Part shown: positions 17,155 to 25,635 of the stretch, in pieces | Layout: every line of letters starts with the position of its first letter | Position numbering within the stretch: position 1 is the first letter of the stretch | DNA from: UBA7985 sp002711265 | Lineage (GTDB): Bacteria; Pseudomonadota; Alphaproteobacteria; UBA7985 | Direction of reading: 5' to 3' | Assembly: GCA_965660945.1 (NCBI GenBank) | Contig: CBFIBS010000006.1 | Coordinates: 74,288-138,287, forward strand | DNA: 64,000 nt | Made by a program: the position numbers and the translations under genes | Notes under the pieces: generated by a model | What the model was told of the DNA's origin: nothing | What the model saw: only the letters and a program-made list of their open reading frames with translations | Database searches by the model: none

Positions 17155-18297
17155 TCAGAACAGTGCCAAATCGTCCGCGTGGATCAAGTTCGGACCGCGA
17201 CTTTCATCGAGAATTGTCGCGATATCTGCGCTGCGTTTCCCGGCAATGAGCGCCGCGTCTTCGCTGCCGTAGGCGGCGATGCCGCGCCCGATGTCGGTGC
17301 CATCCGCGCGGGTGATGCTGACGGTATCGCCGCGCTCGAACGCGCCCTCGACGCGGACCACGCCTGCGGGGAGCAGGGATTTTCCGGCCTGCACAGCCCG
17401 GGCCGCCCCGTCGTCGAGGATCAAAGCCCCGTCCCCGGACAACGCGCCGAGCAGCCAGGCTTCGCGGGCCGAGTGCCGGGTTTCAGTGGAGGTGAAGAGG
17501 GTCGCCCTGGCGCCATCCACCAGCGTCTGCAGCGGGTTCAGCACGCGGCCATCCGCGATGACCATGGCGCAGCCGGCCCCGAGTGCGATTTTGGCCGCGG
17601 CAAGCTTGGTGACCATGCCGCCCTTGGCGTAGGCGCTGGTTTCATCCCCGGCCATGGCCTCGATTTCCGGCGTGATCCCGCTCGTGACCAGCGGAAGGTG
17701 TTTGGCAGCCGCACTGGCCTTGGGGTTGCTGGTGTAGAGCCCGTCGATATCGGAGAGCAGCACCAGCAGGTCGGCCCCGACCATCCCGCCCACGCGGGCC
17801 GCTAGCCGGTCGTTATCGCCGAAGCGAATTTCTGCGGTCGCCACCGTATCGTTTTCGTTGACCAGCGGCACCGTCCCCCAGTCGAGCAAGCGGTTGAGCG
17901 TCGCGCGTGCATTGAGGTAGCGGCGGCGGTTTTCCGTGTCTTCCTGGGTCAGCAGGATCTGGCCGACGTTGAGGTCGCGCTCGGCAAAGCTGTCGGCGTA
18001 GGCCTCGGCCAGCCGGATCTGCCCTAGCGCAGCGGCGGCCTGCTTTTCGTCCAGCCGGAGGTTAAGGGGGTCCCGGTTCTGCAGGCGCAGGCCGACCCGG
18101 ATCGCGCCCGAGGAGACCAGCACCACCCGTCGCCCAGCCTTGACCAGCCCGGCGAGGTCGTCGACCAGCGCCGACATCCACTCCCGGCGGATCGAACCGT
18201 CGTCGTCGACCAGCAGCGCGGAGCCGACCTTGACCACCACCGTCGGGGCCTGGGCCATGGCCTCCTGCGCCGAGGTCGCGCGGCTCAGGGCGTCCAT
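17155..18297 (-). CDS. proB: Glutamate 5-kinase
   Basis: Phosphorylates glutamate to gamma-glutamyl phosphate, the first and feedback-inhibited step of proline synthesis. The 380 residues have an amino-acid kinase domain (VVVKVGSALLVDDDG at the start, VLVSSGAIRVGLRL, and the nucleotide loop LLSDIDGLYTSNP) and a C-terminal PUA domain (about 285-365, with LPAGVVRVEGAFERGDTVSI). The start overlaps the obgE end by 13 bases, so obgE, proB and proA form one transcription unit. Confidence 0.97.
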   Translation of the reverse strand: MDALSRATSAQEAMAQAPTVVVKVGSALLVDDDGSIRREWMSALVDDLAGLVKAGRRVVLVSSGAIRVGLRLQNRDPLNLRLDEKQAAAALGQIRLAEAYADSFAERDLNVGQILLTQEDTENRRRYLNARATLNRLLDWGTVPLVNENDTVATAEIRFGDNDRLAARVGGMVGADLLVLLSDIDGLYTSNPKASAAAKHLPLVTSGITPEIEAMAGDETSAYAKGGMVTKLAAAKIALGAGCAMVIADGRVLNPLQTLVDGARATLFTSTETRHSAREAWLLGALSGDGALILDDGAARAVQAGKSLLPAGVVRVEGAFERGDTVSITRADGTDIGRGIAAYGSEDAALIAGKRSADIATILDESRGPNLIHADDLALF

Positions 18298-19334
18298 GAC
18301 TCGGGTTCCTTATCGCCTTCGGCCGCGCGGCGTTCGGCGGCCCGATGGCTGTCGGCCATGTTGGCCAGCTCGTGCAGGATCGGGTCGACGCCCTCTCCAC
18401 TGACTGCCGACATGATCCAGACCTTCTTCCCGCCCGCTGCTTCGGACAGCAGCCGCGCCTGATCCTCGGCGAGTTCCTGCCCGATGGCGTCGGCCTTGTT
18501 GAGGGCCAGCAGCTCGGGCTTGTCGGCGAGGTCGCCGCCGTACTGCTCCAGCTCGCTGCGGAGCTTGACGTAGGCCTCGCCGGGGTCGTCCTGACAGCCG
18601 TCGACGATGTGCAGCAGCCCCGCCGAGCGTTCGACGTGGCCCAGAAAGCGCGTGCCCATGCCGGCGCCTTCCGACGCGCCTTCAATCAGCCCGGGGATAT
18701 CGGCGATGACGAAGCTGCGGTTCTGGATTGCCGCGACCCCGAGGTTGGGATGCAGCGTGGTAAAGGGGTAGTCGGCGATCTTGGGTGTGGCGCGCGACAC
18801 GGCTGACAGAAACGTGCTCTTGCCCGCGTTGGGAAAGCCCAGCAGGCCGATATCGGCGATCAGCTTGAGGTGCAGCCAGACCCAGCGCTCTTCGCCGGGG
18901 TAGCCGAGGTCGCGGCGCCGGGGCGCGCGGTTGGTCGAGGTCTTGAAGCGGGCGTTGCCGAAGCCGCCGTCTCCGCCCTTGGCGATCAGGATCTTTTCAC
19001 CGGCTTCGGTCAGATCGGCGAGTACAGCCTCCCCGAACTCATCGAGGATCTGGGTGCCGACGGGAACCTTGAGCGTGATCGACTTGCCGGCCGCGCCGAA
19101 CTTGTTGGCGCTCTGGCCGTTCTTGCCGCGCTCGGCCTTGTAGTGCTGGACGTAGCGGTAGTCGATCAGGGTGTTGAGGTTTTCGACCGCCTCGACATAG
19201 ACGTCACCACCCTTGCCGCCGTCGCCGCCGTCCGGGCCGCCGAATTCGACGTACTTCTCCCGCCGGAACGAGATGACCCCGCTGCCGCCGTTACCCGACG
19301 CGATGAAAACCTTGGCTTGGTCGAGGAACTTCAT
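18285..19334 (-). CDS. obgE: GTPase ObgE/CgtA
   Basis: Ribosome-associated GTPase needed for 50S maturation and stress signalling. The start MKFLDQAKVFIASGNGG at 19334 begins the glycine-rich Obg fold (about 1-158); an in-frame start 16 codons upstream has no family similarity. The G domain follows with G1 GFPNAGKSTFL, G3 DIPGLIEGASEGAGMG, and G4 NKAD. The 349-residue length is normal. The usual upstream neighbours are rplU and rpmA, but here only rplU is present, with a terminator between. Confidence 0.97.
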   Translation of the reverse strand: MKFLDQAKVFIASGNGGSGVISFRREKYVEFGGPDGGDGGKGGDVYVEAVENLNTLIDYRYVQHYKAERGKNGQSANKFGAAGKSITLKVPVGTQILDEFGEAVLADLTEAGEKILIAKGGDGGFGNARFKTSTNRAPRRRDLGYPGEERWVWLHLKLIADIGLLGFPNAGKSTFLSAVSRATPKIADYPFTTLHPNLGVAAIQNRSFVIADIPGLIEGASEGAGMGTRFLGHVERSAGLLHIVDGCQDDPGEAYVKLRSELEQYGGDLADKPELLALNKADAIGQELAEDQARLLSEAAGGKKVWIMSAVSGEGVDPILHELANMADSHRAAERRAAEGDKEPESWTP

Positions 19335-19375
19335 GATCCTGATCCTGCCCTGAAGGCGGTTGCAGACCGGTGTGC

Positions 19376-19405
19376 GAAACAAAAAGGGAGGCCAGCAGCC
19401 CCCCT
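19376..19405 (-). terminator. Rho-independent terminator after rplU
   Basis: On the minus strand, 26 bases past the rplU stop, AGGGGGGC, loop TGCTG, and GCCTCCCT form an 8-bp stem with one G-U pair, followed by TTTTGTTT. This is a normal intrinsic terminator shape. It separates rplU from obgE and leaves no room for rpmA. Confidence 0.75.
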
Positions 19406-19430
19406 CGTTTATGCCCGGTCGGCGCCGGCC

Positions 19431-19745
19431 TTACTTGGCCTTGATGCCTGTGACCTTGACCACGGTCTGGTGCTGGCGGTGACCGTTGGTGCGGCGGAAG
19501 TTCTTCCGGCGACGGCGGCGGAAGACGAGGATTTTGCGCGTGCGCTTCTGATCCATGACTTCTGCGGTGACCGTCGCGCCCTTCACGGTCGGGGCGCCGA
19601 GGGTGATCTTGTCGCCTTCGCCGACCATCATCACCTGGTCAAAGGTAATGGTGTCGCCGACTTCGGCTTCGAGCTTTTCGATGGGCAGAACGTCGTCCTG
19701 CTGAACGCGGTACTGCTTACCGCCGGTCTTGATGACTGCGTACAT
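19431..19745 (-). CDS. rplU: 50S ribosomal protein L21
   Basis: Binds 23S rRNA in the large subunit. The 104 residues are full length: MYAVIKTGGKQYRVQ at the N-terminus and the basic signature FRRRRRKNFRRTNGHRQ near the C-terminus. AGGACAG precedes the start. The gene would normally be followed within about 50 bases by rpmA (L27), but here it is followed by a terminator and then obgE. The 261 bases between rplU and tRNA-Ser on the upstream side hold no recognised gene and must contain the rplU promoter, which I cannot define. Confidence 0.97.
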   Translation of the reverse strand: MYAVIKTGGKQYRVQQDDVLPIEKLEAEVGDTITFDQVMMVGEGDKITLGAPTVKGATVTAEVMDQKRTRKILVFRRRRRKNFRRTNGHRQHQTVVKVTGIKAK

Positions 19746-20006
19746 TTATGTGCTGTCCTGTCAGTTGCAGCTGACGCTCTTGCTGTGCGGTCGAATCAAC
19801 CGCGGGGCGCCTTGGCTTGTTATCGGAGCCGGTTTCCTAGGCCAAAGCCGGGGTCGGGGTCAACGAAAACCACCTGTTATCAGTGCATTGCTGACCGGAA
19901 ACAACGCATGGCGGGGCCGAGGGTCGCGCTGGGGCGATGGATGGGGCGCGTAAGGCGCGGAACGCGGTGGTTGCGGGCGGGCCTGCTTTGGCCTAGACAC
20001 GGCGGC

Positions 20007-20096
20007 GGAGAGGTGCCGGAGCGGTCGAACGGGGCGGTCTCGAAAACCGTTGTGCGCGCAAGCGTACCGAGGGTTCGAATCCCTTCCTCTCCGCCA
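20007..20096 (+). tRNA. tRNA-Ser (anticodon CGA)
   Basis: The 7-bp acceptor stem GGAGAGG pairs with CCTCTCC, followed by G and an encoded CCA. The anticodon arm is CGGTCTCGAAAACCG, with loop CTCGAAA, giving anticodon CGA for UCG codons. A long variable arm (TGTGCGCGCAAGCGTACC region) marks a class II tRNA, and the T arm has GGGTTCGAATCCC. The 3' end is followed directly by TTTT. Fragments of unrelated genes follow, as is common where tRNA genes have served as integration sites. Confidence 0.97.
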
Positions 20097-20233
20097 TTTT
20101 CCCGCGTTTTGTAGATGGCTTGACAGCGAATTTCCAAAAGCCACTCTAATGGCACCCCGCCTCCAGCTTTCGCCGTTCGGTATCTCAAAAATCGGCGCAC
20201 AGAGAGGCGTCCACGGCGTTCACGGGACTAGAA

Positions 20234-20431
20234 AATAGCGGCTACCCCCAGTGTGCTGTATTCGCGATCGATCTGTCATCAGGGAGTATCGCTCAAAGCG
20301 TGAGGTTTATCGGCCAGGTGACCGAGCTGTTTGATGTTGCCGTCCTTCCCGGGATGGAGAGGCCCTACTTCGTTGGGATCAGTAACGATGAGATCGCCCA
20401 GTTCCAAGCCTTCAGCCAAGCGCATCAATAA
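20234..20431 (+). pseudogene. C-terminal remnant of a TIGR03032/DUF4915-like protein
   Basis: The reading frame from about 20234 to a TAA at 20429 encodes about 65 residues including FAIDLSSGSIAQSVRF and ELFDVAVLPGMERPYFVG, which resembles the C-terminal end of TIGR03032 (DUF4915) proteins, where ELYDVxVLPGVRRP is the typical pattern. No start codon with a ribosome-binding site and no N-terminal part are present. It lies about 140 bases downstream of tRNA-Ser. Recognition is from memory of the family pattern, so moderate confidence. Confidence 0.5.
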
Positions 20432-20434
20432 TGT

Positions 20435-20620
20435 TTCAGGGTCGAACCGCTTTCGGCGCAGCTGCAGTCCTTCGTTCCCGGCCCGCAGGTCGACGACAAC
20501 GCCCACGTGCTGCTGGACTACAGCGGCGGCGCGCGCGGTGTCCTGCTGGCCAGTCAGGTGGCACCGGGCTACGAGAACGAAATCCGTCTGCGGCTGTCGG
20601 GCACAAAGACGTCGCTGTAA
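20435..20620 (+). pseudogene. C-terminal remnant of a Gfo/Idh/MocA oxidoreductase
   Basis: In the same frame and directly after the previous stop, about 61 codons encode QSFVPGPQVDDNAHVLLDY and GARGVLLASQVAPGYENEI, then RLRLSGTK before TAA. This matches the internal/C-terminal substrate domain of Gfo/Idh/MocA dehydrogenases (pattern DDNAHVLLRF..GARGxLWASQVAPGxEN). The Rossmann domain is missing. The protein is broken at both ends: it lacks the N-terminal half and stops where the family continues. Together with the neighbouring fragment it looks like the scar of a deletion. Confidence 0.65.
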
Positions 20621-20705
20621 TGCCATCAATCCAGCGCCAGCCAGCTGCGGTTCTCGCCGCTGCCCCCGCTGATGTCAGGAGACGGGGGAGGTATCTCCCT
20701 CCGCC

Positions 20706-21167
20706 TCAGGCGCGCTGGTATTTATCGCCGACTTGTTCCCTCGCTGGGTGGGTGTCGTAGAAGATCGACAACGACGTGAAATGGGTCTCGCCCGCGGCGT
20801 CTCCGACGTCGGCATCAGCCGCAGCTGCGAAGCGGAAGTAGTCCACGCCCTCGAACACGATCCGGTCACCGCTCGCCAGCGTCCAGTCGTACTCGAAGTG
20901 CGCCGCACCGCTGTCACCCGTTTCCCCCAGCAGCACGTCGAACACAGTCAGCCGGTTCTGCGCCGAGGCCTGATCCAGCGAGGCGAAAAACGCGGTCGCG
21001 GGCAGGGTTCCCAGATAGGGCGAGGTCACCGTCGCCCCCGGCGCGAACAGCGCCAGCACCCCCGCCATATCCGAGGCTGTCAGCCGCTCGAAATAGGTGC
21101 GGATCGCTGCAATTTTTGCGGCAGAGGCGGCAGAGGCGGCAGAGGCGGCAGAGGCAGGGGCTGTCAT
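20706..21167 (-). CDS. SnoaL/NTF2-like protein with Ala-Ser repeat at the N-terminus
   Basis: Small cone-fold protein of the nuclear-transport-factor-2-like superfamily (SnoaL-like), which includes enzymes and ligand carriers. The core from AAIRTYFERLTASDMAGVLALFAPGATVTSP to the end (153 residues in total) is complete. The catalytic identity cannot be told. Residues 5-17 are a repeated AS/A tract encoded by four copies of a 9-bp unit, which adds a flexible tail. No strong ribosome-binding site is seen before the ATG. Its neighbours are gene remnants and a protease, so there is no functional context. Confidence 0.75.
   Translation of the reverse strand: MTAPASAASAASAASAAKIAAIRTYFERLTASDMAGVLALFAPGATVTSPYLGTLPATAFFASLDQASAQNRLTVFDVLLGETGDSGAAHFEYDWTLASGDRIVFEGVDYFRFAAAADADVGDAAGETHFTSLSIFYDTHPAREQVGDKYQRA
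21121..21156. repeat. 9-bp tandem repeat, four copies
   Basis: GCAGAGGCG is repeated three times and followed by GCAGAGGCA. It encodes the repeated Ala-Ser-Ala tract at the N-terminus of the SnoaL-like protein. Being a multiple of three, copy-number change would alter length without breaking the frame. Confidence 0.95.
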
Positions 21168-21214
21168 GGTCGGCGGGCTCCGGCGGTCTGGTCTGGGTCA
21201 GGCCCCCGCTGACG

Positions 21215-21255
21215 CAAGGTCAGGGGCACTCAAGGTCGGGGGCACTCAAGGTCAG
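21215..21255. repeat. 16-bp direct repeat, two and a half copies
   Basis: CAAGGTCAGGGGCACT at 21215 is followed without a gap by CAAGGTCGGGGGCACT at 21231 and a partial CAAGGTCAG at 21247. The repeat lies between the SnoaL-like gene and the protease gene, upstream of the former. Function unknown. Confidence 0.9.
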
Positions 21256-21267
21256 ACCCTCAGAAGG

Positions 21268-22836
21268 TCAGAATGTCGGCAGCAGCGCAAGGGCGTCGCC
21301 GAGCTTGCCTTCGATCAGGGGGCGGAACTCGGCGTAGAATGCCTCGGGCGTCTGGTCGAAGGTGGCTTCAAAGGCTGCCTCGAAATCCATGCTCGCCAGC
21401 CGGGGGTAGAACTCGTCGAGCAGCACGGCCTCGCCGTGTCGGGAGACCAGCAGCGCCACCGCCCAGGCTCCCCCGTCGTAGAAGAAGCTGCGGCAGGGGC
21501 TGTCGTAGTCGATCCGAACCATCTCGGCGACGCAGTCGTGGCGCTTGTGGTCCTCGGACGCGTGGCGGAACTTGCGCCCCATGTTCTTGCGGTAGTTGCG
21601 GAAGTTAAAGGTCCAGTCGCCGTTGTCCCAGACCGGTATTTTGCCCTCGGCCTGCAGCCGGGCGTGGGTGGTCATGGCCATGTATTCGGCCGCGCCTTCC
21701 ATCCACCAAACCGGACCGAGCTTGCGGTCGCGGGCGTCGCGGTCAAGGTCGCGGACGTGGGCGTGCTGCACGGCGTGGAAGTATTCGTGCAGGACGGTCT
21801 TCTGTTCCTCGTCGCCGGGCACACCGAGCAGGCCGCTCATCCCCAGCGGGACGGAGGAGGAAAAGCGGTGGATGCCCCAGTCGAAGCCGCCATTGTGGCC
21901 GGCGCTGCCGCCGGGCTGGCCGTTGGCGAGGGCATCGGCGCCAAGCTGCTGGTAGGAGATCAGGCCGTGCTCGGATCGTTTCTCGCGCTGCAGGCAGGCG
22001 TTTTTGGACCATTCGCCCCGGTCATCGCGGCGCTGGCAGAATGTGTCGAGCAGGGCGTTGGCGGCCTCGGGGTCGGTGCCCATGACCCAGTATTCGAGCG
22101 GGCCGAAGTTCCCCCAGGCCTCGGTCGCGGCGGCCATGGTCTCCACCATCCCGGTACGGGCGGCCTCGACCACGTCGTCGGCGAAGAAAAATTCTGGCGT
22201 GAGGTCGGTGGGCTGGGACCAGGCCTCGGGCAGCAGGCCATCGCTGGTTTGGCGGGCTTCGCGGACGGCGGCGAAGGCCCCGGCCTGACCGTCCAGATCC
22301 CAGCTCTGGAAGCCGTTGCAGCATTCACCGGCGTCGACGAGGATCGGCGCGGACAGGTGGGCAGGGTCGTAGAGCAGGCCGAGCGCGCCGTCACCGGTCA
22401 TCAGTTCGTAGCCCTCCCCATTGAGGCGGAAGGACCAGCGCTGCGCGGTGCTGCCGTCGGCCGGGGTCATCAGCAGCGGCCGGTCTCGCCCCTGCGCGGT
22501 CAGGGCGAAGTCTTCGCCGAGGATGGCGTTGGACAGCCGGTACTGGCCGGCGGGCAGCGGGGTGATCACCCATTGCTGGTGGTCGGCCTGATTGGGCGCC
22601 TCGGTGATGACGTCACCGGTGTTGAGGTCGATGCTGAGGCCATGGGGGCCGTCGGCCGGGCCGAGGAAGGCGACGCTCAGTGGGCGGGAGACCAGATCGC
22701 CCAGCAGGTCATCGGCGGCGGCCGGGCGGTGTGCCAGCGTCAGCATCAGCGTGGTGAGGGCGAGCAGGACGGCGACCGGCGCGGATGCAAACCGGGTCAG
22801 GCGGTGCAGGAGAGCGGGCATGAGGCGGGCAATCAT
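21268..22836 (-). CDS. Secreted HExxH zinc metallopeptidase with ricin-like domain
   Basis: Predicted secreted protein of 522 residues. The start at 22836 gives a good signal peptide (MIARLMPALLHRLTRF, then hydrophobic VAVLLALTTLMLTLA, ending AHRPAAA). Residues about 60-185 look like a beta-trefoil (ricin-type) lectin domain, with QWVITPLPAGQYRLSN and QRWSFRLNGEGYEL. The catalytic part carries HEYFH at about 350-354 and WWMEGAAEYMA about 26 residues later, a gluzincin-like arrangement in which a Glu is the third zinc ligand. Cysteines occur in pairs, consistent with export. The family is not recognised more closely. An upstream in-frame start at 22929 would hide the signal peptide. Confidence 0.75.
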   Translation of the reverse strand: MIARLMPALLHRLTRFASAPVAVLLALTTLMLTLAHRPAAADDLLGDLVSRPLSVAFLGPADGPHGLSIDLNTGDVITEAPNQADHQQWVITPLPAGQYRLSNAILGEDFALTAQGRDRPLLMTPADGSTAQRWSFRLNGEGYELMTGDGALGLLYDPAHLSAPILVDAGECCNGFQSWDLDGQAGAFAAVREARQTSDGLLPEAWSQPTDLTPEFFFADDVVEAARTGMVETMAAATEAWGNFGPLEYWVMGTDPEAANALLDTFCQRRDDRGEWSKNACLQREKRSEHGLISYQQLGADALANGQPGGSAGHNGGFDWGIHRFSSSVPLGMSGLLGVPGDEEQKTVLHEYFHAVQHAHVRDLDRDARDRKLGPVWWMEGAAEYMAMTTHARLQAEGKIPVWDNGDWTFNFRNYRKNMGRKFRHASEDHKRHDCVAEMVRIDYDSPCRSFFYDGGAWAVALLVSRHGEAVLLDEFYPRLASMDFEAAFEATFDQTPEAFYAEFRPLIEGKLGDALALLPTF

Positions 22837-22977
22837 GGGCGATTCTGGGCTCTGGGGTTGGTGCGCGGTCACGTACGGAACATAGTGTATGGTCATTAGA
22901 TCAACCCGCAGGTCAAGGGTGTCACGCAAAGTGTCTCAGCCTCAGCCCGCCGGGAAAACAACGCAGGAGCACAGGCC

Positions 22978-23874
22978 ATGACCACCATCGACGAAGCCCG
23001 GGTCGAAGCGCACTACACCCGGGAAAACCTGCTGAGCACCATCCGCGACGGCCTGACCGCCGCCGGCTTCGACCCCGACAGCCCCGATGCCAATGCGCTC
23101 AGCGCTGTCGACGAGTTCCACATCGGCGGAAGCGAGGCGAGCCGCTTCGTCGGTGAGGCGCTGGGCGCAGCGTCAGGACTTCGGGTGCTCGATATCGGCT
23201 GCGGCATCGGCGGCCCGGCGCGGTTCATGGCCAGCACCTTCGGCTGCCACGTCACGGGCATCGACCTGACCGCCGACTACGTTGCCGTCGGCAACCAGCT
23301 CAGCGCCATGGTCGGGTTGGCGGAGGCCGTGACCCTGCACCAGGCCAGCGCGCTCGACCTGCCCTTCAGCGATGGCAGCACTGGCGATGGCGCCGGGTTC
23401 GATGCCGCCTATGTCATGCACGTCGGCATGAACATCGCCGATAAGCCAAAGATGATGGCCGAGGCCGCGCGCGTGCTGCGCCCGGGCGGCAAGCTGGTGG
23501 TCTACGACGTCATGACCCAGCGCGAGGGGCCAGTGACCTATCCGCTGCCCTGGTCCGACGTGCCGGAGAACAGCGCGGTCGACAGCCTGTCAGCCTACGA
23601 AGCAGCGCTGCACACGGCCGGTCTGGTGATCGAGGCCAGCGAGGCCAAGCGCGACTTTGCCGTTGGTTTCTTCGAGGCCATGGTCGCGCGGATGAACGAG
23701 GCTCAAGCTGCCGGTGGCGGCAGTGCGGGTGGAGCTGCCGCAGGGGGCCCGGGGCCGCTGGGCCTGCACCTGCTCATGGGCGCCAATACCCGGGAGAAAG
23801 TCGGAAATGTCTTCGGCCAGATCAAAGACGGCCTGCTCGCGCCGGTGCTGATCACCTGCCACAAGCCGGGCTAG
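22978..23874 (+). CDS. Class I SAM-dependent methyltransferase (small-molecule type)
   Basis: 298-residue methyltransferase with motif I VLDIGCGIGGPARFMA near residue 70, acidic motif GIDLTADY, and the post-III motif RVLRPGGKLVVYDVM. The overall pattern resembles sarcosine/dimethylglycine or UbiE/Coq5-like N- and C-methyltransferases acting on small molecules. A Gly/Ala-rich insertion (AAGGGSAGGAAAGGPGP) sits near residue 245, unusual for the family. The gene converges on the MttB-like pseudogene and is near flavoprotein and Rieske genes for methylated amines, so an amine substrate is plausible but unproven. Confidence 0.85.
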   Translation: MTTIDEARVEAHYTRENLLSTIRDGLTAAGFDPDSPDANALSAVDEFHIGGSEASRFVGEALGAASGLRVLDIGCGIGGPARFMASTFGCHVTGIDLTADYVAVGNQLSAMVGLAEAVTLHQASALDLPFSDGSTGDGAGFDAAYVMHVGMNIADKPKMMAEAARVLRPGGKLVVYDVMTQREGPVTYPLPWSDVPENSAVDSLSAYEAALHTAGLVIEASEAKRDFAVGFFEAMVARMNEAQAAGGGSAGGAAAGGPGPLGLHLLMGANTREKVGNVFGQIKDGLLAPVLITCHKPG

Positions 23875-23889
23875 GGGACGGAGGGTCGC

Positions 23890-25378
23890 CTAGCGGAAGC
23901 GGTCAACCACCGCTCCGGCCCGCGCGTGCAGCGCCGGATCCAGCGGCGGCGGCCCGGGGGCTGCCAGCCGCGTCTGCAGGTCCGCGTCGAGCCGGACCTT
24001 AAGATCGTCCTGCGGGATGTCGTTGTTGCTGAGCGGGAAGTTAGCGCCGAGGTAGCGCGAATCCCACACCTGCATCCGGCAGTTTTCGACAGTGTGCGGT
24101 TCGGCGAGGTACTGGCCGCGCGGGCCAAGCCGCTCGATCATGTCCACGCCGATCTGCTCGGGCGAGACCTGCACGCCTTCCCACATTTTCTTCAGCAGTC
24201 CGGCGAGGTCGTCGCAGAGCAAGAGCGCGTGCTCGGAGAAGGTCAGCCCCTGATCCAGCGAGCCGAGGTAGTCGCAGGTCGCCGGGCGGTTGTAGAACAT
24301 CTGCATCATGTTCGAGGACAGCTCCCACACCGCGTCCTGGTTGAAGGTCGGGGCGACCGAGCAGCCGCCGGTCCCGGTCAGCGGCGGGATGCCCAGCCGG
24401 TGACGCACCTGACAGGCGGCCATGTCGGCCAGCGAATTCTGCGAGAAGCTGCCGATGGCACCGGTCGCCGGTTCCATGAAATTCACGTCCGAACAGCCGA
24501 TGCAGAAGCTGCCTTCCTCGACCAGCTGCCCCAGCACCATGGCGGCGATGTCGGTCATCAGCGCGTGGGTCAGGCACCCGGCGAGCGTGATCGGCGAGGA
24601 GGCCCCGCCGATGGGCAGGGTGCCGACGCCGACCGGGATACCGGCGCGGACGGCGGTGATGATCTGCTCGATGTGGATCGCGGCGAAGCTCACCGGCAGG
24701 GGGGTGACCAGGTGCAGGAAGTAGGGCCGGGCGCGCAGGGCATCGCCGCCGCCGCGCAGCAGGCTGGCCATCTCGATCGCGGCGTCCAGCGACACGGGGT
24801 ATTCGCACAGGTATTCGATCGGTTTGGTGGTGTTCTCCATCAGGCACAGGAATTCGTCCACCTCGCCGTAGAGGTTGGACTCGGCCACGTTCTTGGCGCC
24901 GATGCAGACCGCGTCGATGTTGGGCAGGCCGTCGGCCAGCCGGGTGATGCGGGCGAGGTCATCGCGGTTCGAGGCGCGGGGCTCGCCGCTGGTCTCGTCA
25001 TAGACGCCGATGCAGGTCATCCCGGGCATGAAGCGGGTATGGGCGCAGTCGATGGAGACCGGGTTCTCCCCGTCGCGGTCGAAGAGCTGGCATTGCTTGC
25101 TGACCGTTTCCAGCGCCCGACGACTGACAGGCCTCGGGGATCAGAACGATGCCGTCCTCGCCGACGCTGCAGCCTGCCGCCGTAAGCAGGTTGTCGGCTT
25201 CTGTGCCCGGTTCAAACACTACGCCCGAGCGGGCCAGCAGGGCGATCGACGTGTCGATGATCAGGTCGACGTCGGCCTCGCTCATCGGCTGATACAGGCT
25301 GGTGGGGCCGAGGTGACGGCCAGTGGTGGGATCGGGGGCGTGGATCGCTGTGCTCGGCCGGCGGCGTGTGCGGCGCAT
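23890..25378 (-). pseudogene. MttB family (trimethylamine/betaine methyltransferase-like), frameshifted
   Basis: Members transfer a methyl group from a quaternary or tertiary amine to a corrinoid protein. The N-terminal part (from 25378, AAAGGAC before the ATG; SEADVDLIIDTSIALLARSG and GIVLIPEA) and the C-terminal part (from about 25130, RALETVSKQCQLFDRDGENP through GCSDVNFMEPATGAIGS and beyond) are in different frames. A shift near 25115-25140 would restore a protein of about 495 residues. No in-frame TAG is seen where pyrrolysine would be, so it belongs to the non-pyrrolysine branch (MtgB-like). Either a real mutation or a sequence error; no corrinoid partner gene is nearby. Confidence 0.75.
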
Positions 25379-25535
25379 GGTGGGCGGGTCCTTTAATCGT
25401 TCGCTTTTCGCGTATCGGTCGCGTCCGGTCTGCCATCGAAGGCGGGCAACGACCGGGCGACTGAACAGCCGGTGCGTCGGGGCGCGCATGCTCAGCTACA
25501 GCATCCGGACCCGCGACGGGCAGGCCGAAAAATTG

Positions 25536-25548
25536 TTTGAGCGCTTAA
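25536..25548. promoter_or_regulatory. Probable operator, second copy of the TTTGAGCGCT motif
   Basis: TTTGAGCGCTTAA lies in the region between the divergent MttB-like gene and the flavoprotein gene. It matches at 12 of 14 positions (counting the next base) the perfect palindrome TTTGAGCGCTCAAA at 49700, which sits next to a BetI-like TetR gene. Shared position and sequence suggest the same regulator. Inference from motif only. Confidence 0.5.
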
Positions 25549-25635
25549 TTAATTTATGACATCAGGGATGGGGTGTCCAGAGCGAGCGGGCAGGCCAGCC
25601 GGCAAGGACAGATGACGGGGACAGAGGGAACAACC

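Noticed and set aside
20097..20230. Duplicated tRNA 3' end (attachment site) after tRNA-Ser
   Set aside because: I found no second copy of the tRNA 3' segment in the window and no integrase gene, so an attachment site is not supported.
23890..25378. Pyrrolysine-containing trimethylamine methyltransferase MttB
   Set aside because: No in-frame TAG occurs in the conserved part, so it belongs to the non-pyrrolysine branch; the break is a frameshift, not an amber codon.
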